From: Pseudomonas saudiphocaensis
GTDB lineage: Bacteria; Pseudomonadota; Gammaproteobacteria; Pseudomonadales; Pseudomonadaceae
NCBI RefSeq assembly: GCF_000756775.1
Contig: NZ_CCSF01000001.1
Coordinates: 2,914,001-2,978,000 of the forward strand
DNA length: 64,000 bases
Reading direction: 5' to 3'
Positions within the stretch are counted from its first letter, which is position 1; every line of letters begins with the position of its first letter. A program made the translations under genes and the position numbers. Under the pieces are notes generated by a model that worked only from the letters and a program-made list of their open reading frames with translations, did no database searches and was not told where the DNA came from. Below are positions 27,662 through 37,712 of this stretch, piece by piece.

Positions 27662-28411
27662 TCAGGGCTCCAGATCCATCCACTGATTACTGAGGTTGCG
27701 CGCGTGCAGATCGACCATGATCGGCGCGAACGGGCGACCGGAAGCGGTATTGAAACTGTTGTTGCCGCTGTTCATGTCTTCCAGCGCTCTCTTGAGAAAG
27801 CCCCAGCGGGTTTTCAACTTGGCCACGGCGGCGGGGTTGGTACTGCTATCCAGACTGTTGATCTGCGCGTCGATGGCGGGTACCAGCCTGCGTTCGTCCT
27901 GCCCCAGATAGGTGTCCGGTTGCTCGCGAGCGGTCTCGAAGGAGCCGACGTAGGCGCGGCTCAGGTATTGCACGGCCAGATATTCGACCTTGGCCGGCAG
28001 TTCGGCCTGGATATCGGTTCCCTGCTGGCTGCGCACAGCGCTCAGGAAGTCACGTAGGGCCTTGCTCATCTGCAGCGTCCAACCCCAGGGCACATCGTCT
28101 TCCTCGTAGCCGAAACCGGCACCTTCGCGCAGTGTGTCTTGCAGTACCTGGTGCAGCTCGCGCAGCTCGTTGTTTGTGCCGGGGTGGCTGCTCAGGGAGG
28201 CGTTCAAGGCAGAAAGATCGCCCTCCAGGCGTTTGAGGTGAGCTTGCTGGAAACCCTCGCCACGATAGAGCAGCAGGCTGCTGGTCGCCCGACTGGCATA
28301 GACCTGCATGCTCTCCAGAGCAGCGAAATTCTGGGCGTGAGCTGGGTTGTTTAGAGTTGGCAGCCAGCCGATCAGCAGAGCCAGTAGCCAAATGCGTTTG
28401 GATGGATGCAT
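27662..28411 (-). CDS. Exported hypothetical protein
   Basis: 249 residues. A Sec signal peptide (MHPSKRIWLLALLIGWLPTL, cleavage likely after AHA at about residue 26) makes it periplasmic or secreted. The mature part is mainly helical, with aromatic-rich GFGYEEDDVPWGWTLQMSKALRDFL in the middle and QYLSRAYVGSFETAREQPDTYLGQDER later. No enzyme motif or lipobox. The position is comparable to unnamed genes near lrp in P. aeruginosa, but I cannot name the family. Confidence 0.75.
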   Translation of the reverse strand: MHPSKRIWLLALLIGWLPTLNNPAHAQNFAALESMQVYASRATSSLLLYRGEGFQQAHLKRLEGDLSALNASLSSHPGTNNELRELHQVLQDTLREGAGFGYEEDDVPWGWTLQMSKALRDFLSAVRSQQGTDIQAELPAKVEYLAVQYLSRAYVGSFETAREQPDTYLGQDERRLVPAIDAQINSLDSSTNPAAVAKLKTRWGFLKRALEDMNSGNNSFNTASGRPFAPIMVDLHARNLSNQWMDLEP

Positions 28412-28740
28412 CGTCGCTCTCCTTTTTTATTCTTATTTTCCGCTATGGAAAATTGCCTTCGCTGGCATTTTTAAAGCTACCGCGCAGAGCTGCTTGCGGC
28501 TAATGCTTATGGGTGCGGCCCGACGGCGAACGCGGCAGTGATGCACTGCTTCTGGGCTTTCAGCAGCCTGTTTGGCAGGTGCCAGCTAAGTGGCGCTGCA
28601 CGATAGACTAGTCCGGCGGATGGCATTTTAGTGTCACCCCAGGTGATGATTTGGACGTTTACGTCAGTTTGATCCGCAAGCTTGGCCGGTATGCCATAAG
28701 GTCCCGGTATGGTGGCTGCCGCCCCGCGGCAGACAGCGCG
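28412..28740. other. Intergenic region upstream of the exported hypothetical protein
   Basis: 329 bases, more AT-rich near 28425-28470. They must contain the minus-strand promoter of the gene at 27662-28411 and the 3' end of the phospholipase-D-like transcript. A GGAG-type ribosome-binding site is present (AGGAGAGCGACG on the minus strand). No gene, strong hairpin or repeat was recognised. Confidence 0.45.
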
Positions 28741-30414
28741 CTAGAGCATGCGCTCCAAACCGATTACCCGGCTTAGCCAGGCATTGAAACGACGCCAGGC
28801 GCCACCGGGCTCACGAGTGAGAACTCTCTGTTGCCCTTCATCTTCGGCGATCCAGATCATCCGCTTGCCGCCTTCATGCTCAACCAGGCGAACCTCGTAG
28901 CTCAGCGTAGGTGAGGTACCTTCGAGTGTCAGGCGATGAACTTCGCTGGCCAGTTCCGGGCTGTCGATCAGTACGCCGACCTCGGTATTCCATAGTATTG
29001 AACGCGGGTCGAGATTCAGCGAGCCGAGGAAGACCTTCCGCTGGTCGATCACCACGGCCTTGCTGTGCAGGCTGGATTCGGATTCGCCCGTGATGTTGAT
29101 CGAGGTGTCCTGATCTGGTTGCCGGCGCAGTTCGAACAGCTTCACGCCGGCTTCCAGCAGCTGCTCGCGGTACGGCGCGTAACCGCCATGCACCACTGGG
29201 ACGTCGGTGGCTTCCAGGGAGTTGGTCAGAATGCGGATGGTCACCCCTTCCTCGGCGTGCCGGCTAAGGAAGGAGACGCCGTCTGCGGTCGGCACGAAAT
29301 AGGCCGAAATCAGCGTCATCTCTTCCTTTACCGCGTTCAGGCTGGGCTGCAACTGGGTGGTCAGCAGCAGATGGTCGTCGGGAATGCCCGAGGCCTCGAT
29401 CTTGTCGGGGTGGTCCCAAAGTGCTGCGCCGGGTGCCCAGATCAGCTCTTCAAGCCATTGCCCTAGCAGCGGCTCCTGCAGATCGAGCATCAGTCGCTGG
29501 TAGCGCGGTGTTTCCATGCGTTGCTCGGTATGCAGGTACGACACGATCTGCTCGCGGGCCTCGCTCAGTTCCGCCGTCGTTGGCGGGCTGTGGAGAAACT
29601 GCCGGATGGGCACGCTCAGCGAATGGTTCCAGTACTGGTTGAAACTGTTGGCCAGCTGTTCGGCGACCGGGCCGGCGCTGAGCAGATCGAGATCGGTGAA
29701 GTTGAGCCCCTTGTCGATCTCGAAATACTCATCGCCCAGATTGCGTCCGCCGACAATCGCCAGGCTGCTGTCGGCCACTATCAGCTTGTTGTGCATGCGT
29801 CGATGCTGGCGGGACAGGTGCAGCAGGCGGCCTAGGGAGCGCGTGACGAAATTGCTACGGCCCAGGTGCAGCGGATTGAAGACATGAATGGCGATGTTCG
29901 GGTGCGCGGCGAGGATCGCGATCTGGTAGTCGTTACCGTCGCTGGTGGTGTCGTCGAGCAGAATCCGCACGCGTACGCCGCGATCGGCTGCATGCAGAAG
30001 CTCGCCGACCAGAGCGCGGGTGCTGAGGCCGTCGTGGACGATGTAATACTGCACGTCGAGGCTGACTTCGGCGTGGCGAATCATCTTCATCCGTGCGGCA
30101 AAGGCTTCGCTACTCGATGACAGCAGACGAAAGCCTGAATATCCCACGGGCTGGGTAGCGACAATGGCCTCGACCCGTTGTGTCAGTTCGGACGAGTGGT
30201 TGGGCAGTGAGGGCGAATGGCTTTGTGGTGAAGCTTGGCCGATACAGCCGGCGAGCAGCAGCATTGCCGCCATCAGCAGGCAGATGTACAGATTGGCAGA
30301 TGCCAAGAGGGGTGGCGAATGTGGCGCGCCATCCGGGCTGTGCCTGGGTGATTGCACATGGTGCGTGTTGACTGTGATGTTCAACGGCCTGTCAGTCCCT
30401 TGGAATACCTTCAC
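28741..30414 (-). CDS. Phospholipase D-family lipoprotein (cardiolipin-synthase-like)
   Basis: Up to 557 residues from GTG 30414; the start is uncertain as no ribosome-binding site precedes it. An N-terminal hydrophobic segment ends in the lipobox LLAGC (Cys57), pointing to a lipid-anchored protein. Two complete HKD motifs are present: MHNKLIVADSSLAIVGGRN and LHSKAVVIDQRKVFLGSLN. This is the PLD fold used by cardiolipin synthases (ClsC-like) and phospholipases. Two HKD motifs in one chain suffice for catalysis. Which lipid it acts on is unknown. It follows the FAD oxidoreductase by 27 bases and may share a transcript. Confidence 0.85.
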   Translation of the reverse strand: MKVFQGTDRPLNITVNTHHVQSPRHSPDGAPHSPPLLASANLYICLLMAAMLLLAGCIGQASPQSHSPSLPNHSSELTQRVEAIVATQPVGYSGFRLLSSSSEAFAARMKMIRHAEVSLDVQYYIVHDGLSTRALVGELLHAADRGVRVRILLDDTTSDGNDYQIAILAAHPNIAIHVFNPLHLGRSNFVTRSLGRLLHLSRQHRRMHNKLIVADSSLAIVGGRNLGDEYFEIDKGLNFTDLDLLSAGPVAEQLANSFNQYWNHSLSVPIRQFLHSPPTTAELSEAREQIVSYLHTEQRMETPRYQRLMLDLQEPLLGQWLEELIWAPGAALWDHPDKIEASGIPDDHLLLTTQLQPSLNAVKEEMTLISAYFVPTADGVSFLSRHAEEGVTIRILTNSLEATDVPVVHGGYAPYREQLLEAGVKLFELRRQPDQDTSINITGESESSLHSKAVVIDQRKVFLGSLNLDPRSILWNTEVGVLIDSPELASEVHRLTLEGTSPTLSYEVRLVEHEGGKRMIWIAEDEGQQRVLTREPGGAWRRFNAWLSRVIGLERML

Positions 30415-30441
30415 GATTGGACGCCAGCGAAGCGGCGGAAT

Positions 30442-31752
30442 TCAGAACTGGTCCTTGAGTCGGTACCAGAGCATACCCAATGCCAGCAGCGGTGAGCGCA
30501 GCATGCGGCCGCCGGGAAAGGTCGGGTGTGGTACTCGGGCAAACAGATCGAAGCGGCCTTCGAGCTGGCCACTGATGGCTTCACCGAGTAGGCGCGCGGC
30601 CAGATGCGTGGCGTTTAGGCCATGGCCGGCGTAGGCCTGCGCATAATAGACATTGGGATGGTCAGGCAGGCGACCGATCTGCGGCAGGCGGTTCGCGCCG
30701 ATGCCAATCATGCCGCCCCACTGATAGTCGATGTTGACGCCCGCCAGGTGTGGGAACACCTCCAGCATCTTGGGTCGCATATACGCGGCGATGTCGCTGG
30801 GGTCGCGCCCGGAGTAGTGACAGGCGCCGCCGAACAGCAGCCGGCGGTCCGCCGAGAGGCGAAAGTAATCCAGCGCCACACGCTGATCGCAGACGGCACT
30901 GTTCTGCGGCAGCAGCTCCCGGCAAAGCGGTTCGGGCAGCGGCTCGGTGGCGATGATATAGCTGCCGGCCGGTAGCACCTTGCCCGCAAGTTGTGGGTGC
31001 AACTGGCCAAGGTAGGCATTGCAGGCCAGTACCAGTTGCTTGGCGCGCACGCTGCCGGTTGCGGTGCGCACGCGAATTTCCGCGCCGTAGTCGATCTGCT
31101 CGGCCGCAGAGTATTCGTACAGCCGTGCGCCCAGCGCCTGCGCCGCTGCCGCCTCGCCCAGCGCCAGGTTGAGCGGATGCAGATGGCCCGAGCCTGCGTC
31201 CAGCAGACCACCCAGATAGCGATCCGAGCCGATCACTTGGTGCAGGTCGGCCTTGGCCACTTGCCGCAATGGGTGCGGATAGCCCAGGCGCTGGAGGTCC
31301 GCGTATTCCTCTGCGAAATTGCTCAAGTGCCTGGGTTTGGTTGCAAGATCGCAATAGCCCCAGGTCAGGTCGCAATCGATGCGGTGGCGCTCGATGCGCT
31401 GGCGGACGATGTCCACCGCCTCAAAGCCCATGCGTTTGAGTTCATCCACGCCGGCTTCGCCGATCAGCGGGGCGAACTGCTCGACGTCATGTCCCACGCC
31501 GCGAATCAGCTGGCCGCCGTTGCGACCGCTGGCGCCCCAGGCGATGCGACGCGCCTCCAGCAGCACCACCGAGAGGCCGCGCTCGGCCAGTTCGATGGCG
31601 GTATTGAGCCCGGTGAAGCCGCCGCCGACGATGCAGACATCGGCTGTCTGCTCACCTTCCAGGCGAGGCAGATCGAGCTGTCGGTTGGCACTGGCAGCGT
31701 AATAGGACGCTGCGTGGTCTGGTCCATGAACGGCGGCTTGGCGAGCACGCAT
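30442..31752 (-). CDS. FAD-dependent amine/amino-acid oxidoreductase (DadA/PuuB-like)
   Basis: 436 residues. The N-terminal dinucleotide fold ADVCIVGGGFTGLNTAIELAERG and the RIAWGASGRNGGQ loop define the DAO family. SAVCDQRVALDYFRLSADRRLLFGG and the C-terminal YYAQAYAGHGLNATHLAARLLGEA resemble gamma-glutamylputrescine oxidoreductase (PuuB/PauB). It corresponds in position to PA5309 beside lrp. The start ATG 31752 (MRARQAA) has AGGAGC upstream, better than an ATG at 31800. Given pauR nearby, a role in polyamine breakdown is a reasonable guess; the substrate is unproven. Confidence 0.85.
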   Translation of the reverse strand: MRARQAAVHGPDHAASYYAASANRQLDLPRLEGEQTADVCIVGGGFTGLNTAIELAERGLSVVLLEARRIAWGASGRNGGQLIRGVGHDVEQFAPLIGEAGVDELKRMGFEAVDIVRQRIERHRIDCDLTWGYCDLATKPRHLSNFAEEYADLQRLGYPHPLRQVAKADLHQVIGSDRYLGGLLDAGSGHLHPLNLALGEAAAAQALGARLYEYSAAEQIDYGAEIRVRTATGSVRAKQLVLACNAYLGQLHPQLAGKVLPAGSYIIATEPLPEPLCRELLPQNSAVCDQRVALDYFRLSADRRLLFGGACHYSGRDPSDIAAYMRPKMLEVFPHLAGVNIDYQWGGMIGIGANRLPQIGRLPDHPNVYYAQAYAGHGLNATHLAARLLGEAISGQLEGRFDLFARVPHPTFPGGRMLRSPLLALGMLWYRLKDQF

Positions 31753-31843
31753 GGATGGCTCCTGAAGTGAATGACCTGGGAAGAGTAGATCGGCAGCCAA
31801 TTGCGGAGCAAAGAGCCTGCCATATGGGCGGTCGGGCCGGAGG

Positions 31844-32332
31844 TTACTCAGGCACTGGCAGCGCCAGCGACTCCTTTACCTCTTCCATGACGATATAGCT
31901 TTTGGACTCACGTACATGGGGCAGCTTGAGCAGGATGTCGCCGAGCAGCTTGCGATACGAGGCCATTTCCGAAATACGGGCCTTCACCAGATAGTCGAAG
32001 TCTCCGGAAACCAGATGGCATTCCAGTACATGGGGCAGCTTGAGCACCGCGCGGCGGAAGTCATCAAAGGTGTCGCCGGATTTGTAGTCCAGGCTGATCT
32101 CTACGAACACCAGCAGATTGGCGCGCAACAGCTGCGGGTTGAGTCGGGCGTGGTAGCCGAGGATGACTCCGTCGCGCTCCAGACGGCGCACCCGCTCGGT
32201 GCATGGAGTGGTCGACAGGTTGACCCGTTCGCCCAGTTCTGTGAAGGAGATCCGCCCTTCCTGCTGCAGGATGCGCAGGATGCTGCGGTCCATTCGGTCC
32301 AATTCGCGGCGGTTTTTTGACTGGCCGGTCAT
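31844..32332 (-). CDS. lrp: Lrp/AsnC-family leucine-responsive regulator
   Basis: 162 residues. N-terminal helix-turn-helix (LDRMDRSILRILQQEGRISFTELGERVNLSTTPCTERVRRLERDGVI), then a RAM ligand-binding domain (about 75-150). The sequence is close to global Lrp of gammaproteobacteria. It is divergent from dadA across 151 bases. In relatives Lrp with alanine or leucine activates the dad operon, so control of dadA is expected. The start is ATG 32332 (MTGQSKNRREL). Upstream in-frame codons run through the AT-rich promoter region and are not protein-like. Confidence 0.93.
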   Translation of the reverse strand: MTGQSKNRRELDRMDRSILRILQQEGRISFTELGERVNLSTTPCTERVRRLERDGVILGYHARLNPQLLRANLLVFVEISLDYKSGDTFDDFRRAVLKLPHVLECHLVSGDFDYLVKARISEMASYRKLLGDILLKLPHVRESKSYIVMEEVKESLALPVPE

Positions 32333-32483
32333 GGTGGATGTAACTCCTGTAAAAGGATTTTTGCCGAGAATTTTTAGCAAGAATAACGCGATAATCAGTG
32401 AATAACACTGCTCTGAGCGCCTTACACTCCCCTCCAACAATAAATGGTTGCATCCGGGCGTGCCGGATGGAGGGCAAAGATTC
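32333..32483. promoter_or_regulatory. Divergent lrp-dadA control region
   Basis: 151 bases between oppositely oriented genes. The lrp-proximal part (about 32340-32405) is clearly AT-rich for this genome, as expected for Lrp sites and promoters. A small hairpin ATCCGG-GCGTG-CCGGAT (32452-32468) and a GGAGG ribosome-binding site (32469-32473) precede dadA. Individual Lrp sites are too degenerate to call. Confidence 0.5.
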
Positions 32484-33782
32484 ATGCGAGTTCTGATCCT
32501 GGGTAGCGGTGTAATCGGTACCGCCAGTGCGTATTACCTGGCGCGTGCGGGGTTCGAGGTCGTCGTCGTTGATCGTCAGCCAGCCGTGGCCATGGAAACC
32601 AGCTTCGCCAACGCCGGCCAGGTCTCACCGGGCTATGCGTCGCCCTGGGCCGCGCCGGGAGTCCCGCTGAAGGCGATGAAGTGGCTGCTGCAACGCCACG
32701 CTCCGCTGGCGATCAAGCTCACCGGCAATATCGACCAGTACCTGTGGATGGCGCAGATGCTGCGCAACTGCACCTCTAGCCGCTACGCGGTGAACAAGGA
32801 ACGCATGGTGCGCCTGTCCGAGTACAGCCGCGACTGCCTGGACGAGCTGCGCGCTGAAACCGGCATCAGCTACGAAGGCCGCCAGCGCGGCACTACCCAA
32901 CTGTTCCGCACCCAGGCGCAGGTTGATGCAGCCGCCAAGGACATCGCCGTACTGAAAGCTTCCGGCGTGCCGTTCGAGCTGCTCGATCGCGACGCCATCG
33001 CTCGCGTCGAGCCGGCCCTGGCCAGCGTCAAGCACAAGCTGGCGGGCGCGCTGCATCTGCCCAACGACCAGACCGGCGACTGCTTTATGTTCACCAACCG
33101 CCTGGCCGAGATGGCCCGCGAACTGGGCGTCGAGTTCCGCTTCGGCTGCAACATCGAGCGTCTGGAAAACGACGGCGAGCGTATCGCTGGCGTCTGGATC
33201 GACGGTGAGCTGGAACGCGCCGACCAGTACGTACTGGCGCTGGGCAGCTATTCGCCGCAGATGCTCAAGCCGCTGGGCATCAAGGCCCCGATCTATCCGC
33301 TGAAGGGCTACTCGCTGACGGTTCCCATCGCCAATGCCGAGATGGCGCCCAACTCGACGATTCTCGACGAGACCTACAAGGTAGCCATTACCCGCTTCGA
33401 CAACCGCATCCGCGTTGGCGGCATGGCCGAGATCGCCGGGCATGACCTGTCGCTCGATCCGCGTCGCCGCGAGACACTGGAGATGGTCGTCGGTGACCTC
33501 TATCCCCAGGGCGGCGATCCGACCACCGGCGAGTTCTGGACCGGTCTGCGGCCTGCCACGCCGGACGGCACGCCGATCATCGGCGCCACGCGGTACCGCA
33601 ACCTGTTCCTCAATACAGGCCATGGCACGCTGGGTTGGACCATGGCTTGCGGCTCAGGTAGCCTGCTCGCCGATCTGATCGCCAAGAAGCGCCCACAGAT
33701 CAGCGCCCAGGGTCTCGACATCTCCCGCTACGACCGTAGCAGCGAGGCCAGTGGCGCCAGGCAGCCAGCGTCTGCCCACTGA
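32484..33782 (+). CDS. dadA: D-amino acid dehydrogenase
   Basis: 432 residues. The FAD-binding start is [23 protein letters not shown]. Family motifs are [48 protein letters not shown] and [16 protein letters not shown]. It oxidises D-alanine and other D-amino acids to keto acids, passing electrons to the respiratory chain at the inner membrane. It normally works with the racemase DadX, which is not in this locus. Start ATG 32484 has GGAGG 10 bases ahead. Confidence 0.97.
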   Translation: MRVLILGSGVIGTASAYYLARAGFEVVVVDRQPAVAMETSFANAGQVSPGYASPWAAPGVPLKAMKWLLQRHAPLAIKLTGNIDQYLWMAQMLRNCTSSRYAVNKERMVRLSEYSRDCLDELRAETGISYEGRQRGTTQLFRTQAQVDAAAKDIAVLKASGVPFELLDRDAIARVEPALASVKHKLAGALHLPNDQTGDCFMFTNRLAEMARELGVEFRFGCNIERLENDGERIAGVWIDGELERADQYVLALGSYSPQMLKPLGIKAPIYPLKGYSLTVPIANAEMAPNSTILDETYKVAITRFDNRIRVGGMAEIAGHDLSLDPRRRETLEMVVGDLYPQGGDPTTGEFWTGLRPATPDGTPIIGATRYRNLFLNTGHGTLGWTMACGSGSLLADLIAKKRPQISAQGLDISRYDRSSEASGARQPASAH

Positions 33783-33819
33783 TTGACCTAATTCAATCCT
33801 GTGAACTCATGTTCGGGCA

Positions 33820-33843
33820 AAGGCTCGCGTTGCGAGCTTTTGT
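33820..33843 (+). terminator. Terminator after dadA
   Basis: GCTCGC (33823-33828) and GCGAGC (33832-33837) form a stem over GTT, followed by TTTTG; the flanking AA/TT extend the stem. It separates dadA from the transporter gene downstream. Confidence 0.7.
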
Positions 33844-33977
33844 TCGGCTGTTGGAGAAGAAATCAGCGAGCCGGAGTTGCTCATTAGTCCCCATGAATGG
33901 GGGTAGCTGCTTTACCGGAATGTGCTGAAACTGCAGTCATTCCTCGTACCTACAAATCTAATAACGAGACGAATGTA

Positions 33978-35072
33978 ATGAACAAACAATCGATTCAGAT
34001 TGCGCTTGCCTATATGTCCGTGGTTATCGGAGGCGGCTTCGCCTCCGGCCAGGAAGTGCTCCAGTTCTTCACCGGCTTTGGGATGATCGGCATTGTCGGT
34101 ACCCTCGTCAGCGGCCTGCTGTTCGCTTTCCTCGGCATGCAGATTGCCCGGATGAGTTCCAAGATGCAGGCCAACTCCCACAAGGAAGTACTCTGCATTC
34201 TCTTCGGCGCGCGCGTTGGGCTGGTCGTCGATCTGGTGCTGTCGTTCTTCCTCTACGGCGTGGGCGTGGTGATGCTGGCCGGTTGCGGCTCGATCTTCGC
34301 TCAGCAGTACGGCCTGCCGCCATTGTTCGGCGGCGTGCTGATGACCGCGCTGGTGATCGCGACGTTGTGCCTGAACGTCACGCGGATCATCAACCTGATC
34401 AGCGCAGTCATGCCCTTCCTGCTGGCAATGGTCCTGCTTATCACCTGCTATTCGATCTTCAGCTACAACGCTCCGGTTGAAGTCCTCGATGCAGTCGCTC
34501 GCGAGAACAACGAAACGGTCAGCTCCAACTGGGTCGTCGGCGCGCTGCTGTACGCCTCCTTCAACATCGCGGTGGGCTTCCCGATGCTGGCGGTGATCGG
34601 GGGTTTGACCAAGCAACCCAAGGCCGCAGCGCTTGGTGGCGTGTTCGGCGGCCTGGGTCTGGGTCTGCTGATCCTGGTGCTCAACATCGGCCTGTTCGCC
34701 AATATCAACCAGTTGCAAGGCGTCGAGATGCCGACTTTGGCGCTGGCCTCGCGGATCTCGCCGATTCTCTCAATGGTGATGTCGGTGGCGCTGATCTGCA
34801 TGATCTACAGCACTGCTGTGGGCATGTTCTTCGCTTTCAGCGCACGCTTTGCCAAGCCTGAGTCGACACGCTTCAAGGGTTTCAGTGCAATATCCGTGTG
34901 CATTGGTCTGGCCCTGAGCCTGGGCGGTTTCAGCAAGCTGGTTGGTACCGTCTATCCGCTGCTGGGCTATGTAGGCTTCGCCCTGATCCTTGCCATCGCT
35001 TACAGCTGGATCCGCAACCGCTCCGGTGCGACCGTCGAGGTGCAGAAGAGCAAGTTGAACCCGCTGGTTTGA
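33978..35072 (+). CDS. YkvI-like membrane transporter
   Basis: 364 residues with about ten membrane helices. The N-terminal YMSVVIGGGFASGQEVLQFFTGFG is the hallmark of YkvI-type proteins, distant relatives of the amino-acid/LeuT-fold transporters; the unwound GGGFASGQE is the likely substrate site. Start ATG 33978 (MNKQSIQIALAYM) is chosen because the first helix follows; ATG 33897 would add a non-membrane leader. Lying between dadA and ridA, amino-acid uptake is a fair guess. In P. aeruginosa no transporter sits at this spot, so it looks like an insertion or replacement. Confidence 0.8.
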   Translation: MNKQSIQIALAYMSVVIGGGFASGQEVLQFFTGFGMIGIVGTLVSGLLFAFLGMQIARMSSKMQANSHKEVLCILFGARVGLVVDLVLSFFLYGVGVVMLAGCGSIFAQQYGLPPLFGGVLMTALVIATLCLNVTRIINLISAVMPFLLAMVLLITCYSIFSYNAPVEVLDAVARENNETVSSNWVVGALLYASFNIAVGFPMLAVIGGLTKQPKAAALGGVFGGLGLGLLILVLNIGLFANINQLQGVEMPTLALASRISPILSMVMSVALICMIYSTAVGMFFAFSARFAKPESTRFKGFSAISVCIGLALSLGGFSKLVGTVYPLLGYVGFALILAIAYSWIRNRSGATVEVQKSKLNPLV

Positions 35073-35136
35073 CCCTCGCAGGCAGCGGGTCGCCTGTCAG
35101 GGTGGCCCGCTGCCATTCGTATCCAGGAGAATGCCG

Positions 35137-35493
35137 ATGCCGATCAAGCGCTTGCACACCGAGGTCCGCTACAGCGACATAGTGATCAACCAGGGCACCG
35201 TTTATCTGTCGGGCCAGTTGGCTGATGATCTTGCCGGCGATATCCGCCAGCAGACTCGCGAAACGCTGGCCCATATCGACCGGCTTCTGGCCGAAGCCGG
35301 CACAGACAGGTCGCATCTGCTTTCGGCGCTGATCCATCTGCGCGATCTGGCTGACTACGCAGGCATGAACGAGATCTGGGACAGCTGGCTGCCCTCGGGC
35401 GCCGCTCCGGCTCGCACCACGGTCCAGGCGATGATGTATGCGCCGCAGGTGCGCGTGGAGATCACCGTGGTGGCTGCGCTGCCGGAACGCTGA
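35137..35493 (+). CDS. RidA/YjgF-family enamine/imine deaminase
   Basis: 118 residues, the typical trimeric RidA size. Features are YLSGQLADDL, LAEAGTDRSHLLSALIHLRDLADYAGMNEIW and the C-terminal QVRVEITVVAALPER, whose Arg holds the carboxylate in active members. It hydrolyses reactive enamines or imines released by PLP and flavin enzymes; next to dadA it would deal with iminopropionate. AGGAG at 35125-35129 suits ATG 35137 better than ATG 35131. Confidence 0.9.
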   Translation: MPIKRLHTEVRYSDIVINQGTVYLSGQLADDLAGDIRQQTRETLAHIDRLLAEAGTDRSHLLSALIHLRDLADYAGMNEIWDSWLPSGAAPARTTVQAMMYAPQVRVEITVVAALPER

Positions 35494-35600
35494 TAGCTCA
35501 TGCTCCGGGCGCCTAACGAAGCTTTGAAGTGTTGAAAATATCGAACGCCCTCGCCATCATAGGGGCTTCCGATTTTCGCGCTTGATTGGGGGCTCCCGTA

Positions 35601-36149
35601 TTGGACGTCGGCGTTCGACTGCAAACCATCCGCAAGCTCAAAGGTCTTTCCCAGCGTGAACTCGCCAAGCGTGCCGGGGTGACCAACAGCACCATTTCCA
35701 TGATCGAGAAGAACAGCGTCAGCCCCTCGATCAGTTCGCTCAAGAAGGTACTGAGCGGCATTCCAATGTCGCTGGTGGAGTTCTTTTCTCCGGATTTTGA
35801 GCAGGATAGCGAGACCCAGGTGGTTTACCGGGCTGGCGAACTGATCGATATTTCCGACGGCGCCGTCAGCATGAAACTGGTGGGCAAGGCGCATCCGAGC
35901 CGGGCCATCGCCTTTCTCGACGAGACCTATCCGCCGGGTAGCGACACGGGGCAGGAGATGCTCACACATCAGGGCGAAGAGGCCGGCATGCTGGTGACAG
36001 GCTCCCTTGAGCTGACGGTCAATGGCCAGATTCATGTGCTCGCAGCAGGCGACAGCTATTACTTCGATAGCAACAAGCCGCATCGCTTCCGCAATCCGTT
36101 CGATGAGCCGGCCCGGCTGATCAGCGCGACGACGCCGGCGAATTTCTAA
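35601..36149 (+). CDS. pauR: XRE-cupin transcriptional regulator PauR/PuuR type
   Basis: About 182 residues. An HTH_3 domain (GVRLQTIRKLKGLSQRELAKRAGVTNSTISMIEKNSVSPSISSL) is joined to a cupin (about 110-180, with GEEAGMLVTGSLELTVNGQ and SYYFDSNKPHRF). It matches P. aeruginosa PauR (PA5301) in layout and position; that protein represses polyamine catabolism genes and responds to putrescine or cadaverine. No ATG fits, so TTG 35601 with GGGGG 8 bases upstream is my start; another TTG at 35586 is possible. Confidence 0.85.
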   Translation: MDVGVRLQTIRKLKGLSQRELAKRAGVTNSTISMIEKNSVSPSISSLKKVLSGIPMSLVEFFSPDFEQDSETQVVYRAGELIDISDGAVSMKLVGKAHPSRAIAFLDETYPPGSDTGQEMLTHQGEEAGMLVTGSLELTVNGQIHVLAAGDSYYFDSNKPHRFRNPFDEPARLISATTPANF

Positions 36150-36316
36150 GCGGTACTGTTCTGCCAAGCAAAGGCGGCCGGTCGCTGGGAATGCGACACA
36201 GAGTCGCTGCTGGCGCTTGTACCTTGGCTGTTTCGGCAGGCGAGGCTTGCCGCTATACTAGCGCCCGCCTGCGTTACCGTGGCCGCGGGCGTGTCTAGCC
36301 ACTATGAGGGTGTAAG

Positions 36317-36742
36317 GTGAAGCTGATTAAGAAGATCCTGGTAGCACAGACTGCCGTAATGGCCCTGTGGGCAATGAGCGCTCAGGCTGCGACCGATGAA
36401 GCCATCGCCGAGCGTCTCAAGCCGGTGGGTGAAGTCTGTATTCAAGGCCAAGAGTGCGCAGCGGCGGGTGCCGGTGCTGCCGTTGCCGCTGGCGGCGCTG
36501 CCCGCAGCGGTGCCGATGTCTATGGCAAGTTCTGCACTGCTTGCCACTCGACAGGCCTGCTCAACTCGCCGAAAACCGGTGACTCGGCAGCCTGGAATGC
36601 CAAGGCCGAGAAGTCCGGCGGCCTCGATGGCCTGCTGAAGAATGCCATCAGCGGCATCAATGCCATGCCGCCGAAAGGCACCTGCGGCGACTGCTCGGAC
36701 GACGAGCTCAAGGCTGCGATCCAGCACATGTCCGGCCTGTAA
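36317..36742 (+). CDS. cycB: Cytochrome c5
   Basis: 141 residues. A signal peptide (MKLIKKILVAQTAVMALWAMSAQA) exports it to the periplasm. One haem-binding site CTACH (FCTACHSTG) and a C-terminal disulphide-type motif GTCGDCSDDELKAAI are typical of cytochrome c5. The axial methionine is in NAMPPKG. It carries electrons to terminal or denitrification oxidoreductases. An Ala/Gly-rich linker (AAAGAGAAVAAGGAA) separates the signal from the haem domain. GTG start at 36317. Confidence 0.93.
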   Translation: MKLIKKILVAQTAVMALWAMSAQAATDEAIAERLKPVGEVCIQGQECAAAGAGAAVAAGGAARSGADVYGKFCTACHSTGLLNSPKTGDSAAWNAKAEKSGGLDGLLKNAISGINAMPPKGTCGDCSDDELKAAIQHMSGL

Positions 36743-36758
36743 GCCGACTGTTGCATCA

Positions 36759-36784
36759 ACAAAGCCGCCCTCGGGCGGCTTTGT
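36759..36784. terminator. Two-way terminator between cytochrome c5 and xpt
   Basis: ACAAAGCCGCCC and GGGCGGCTTTGT form a strong stem with a TC loop, bounded by A-rich and T-rich arms, so it can serve both converging genes. Confidence 0.88.
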
Positions 36785-36802
36785 CGTTTCTGCGGCGAGT
36801 GG

Positions 36803-37712
<910 letters not shown>

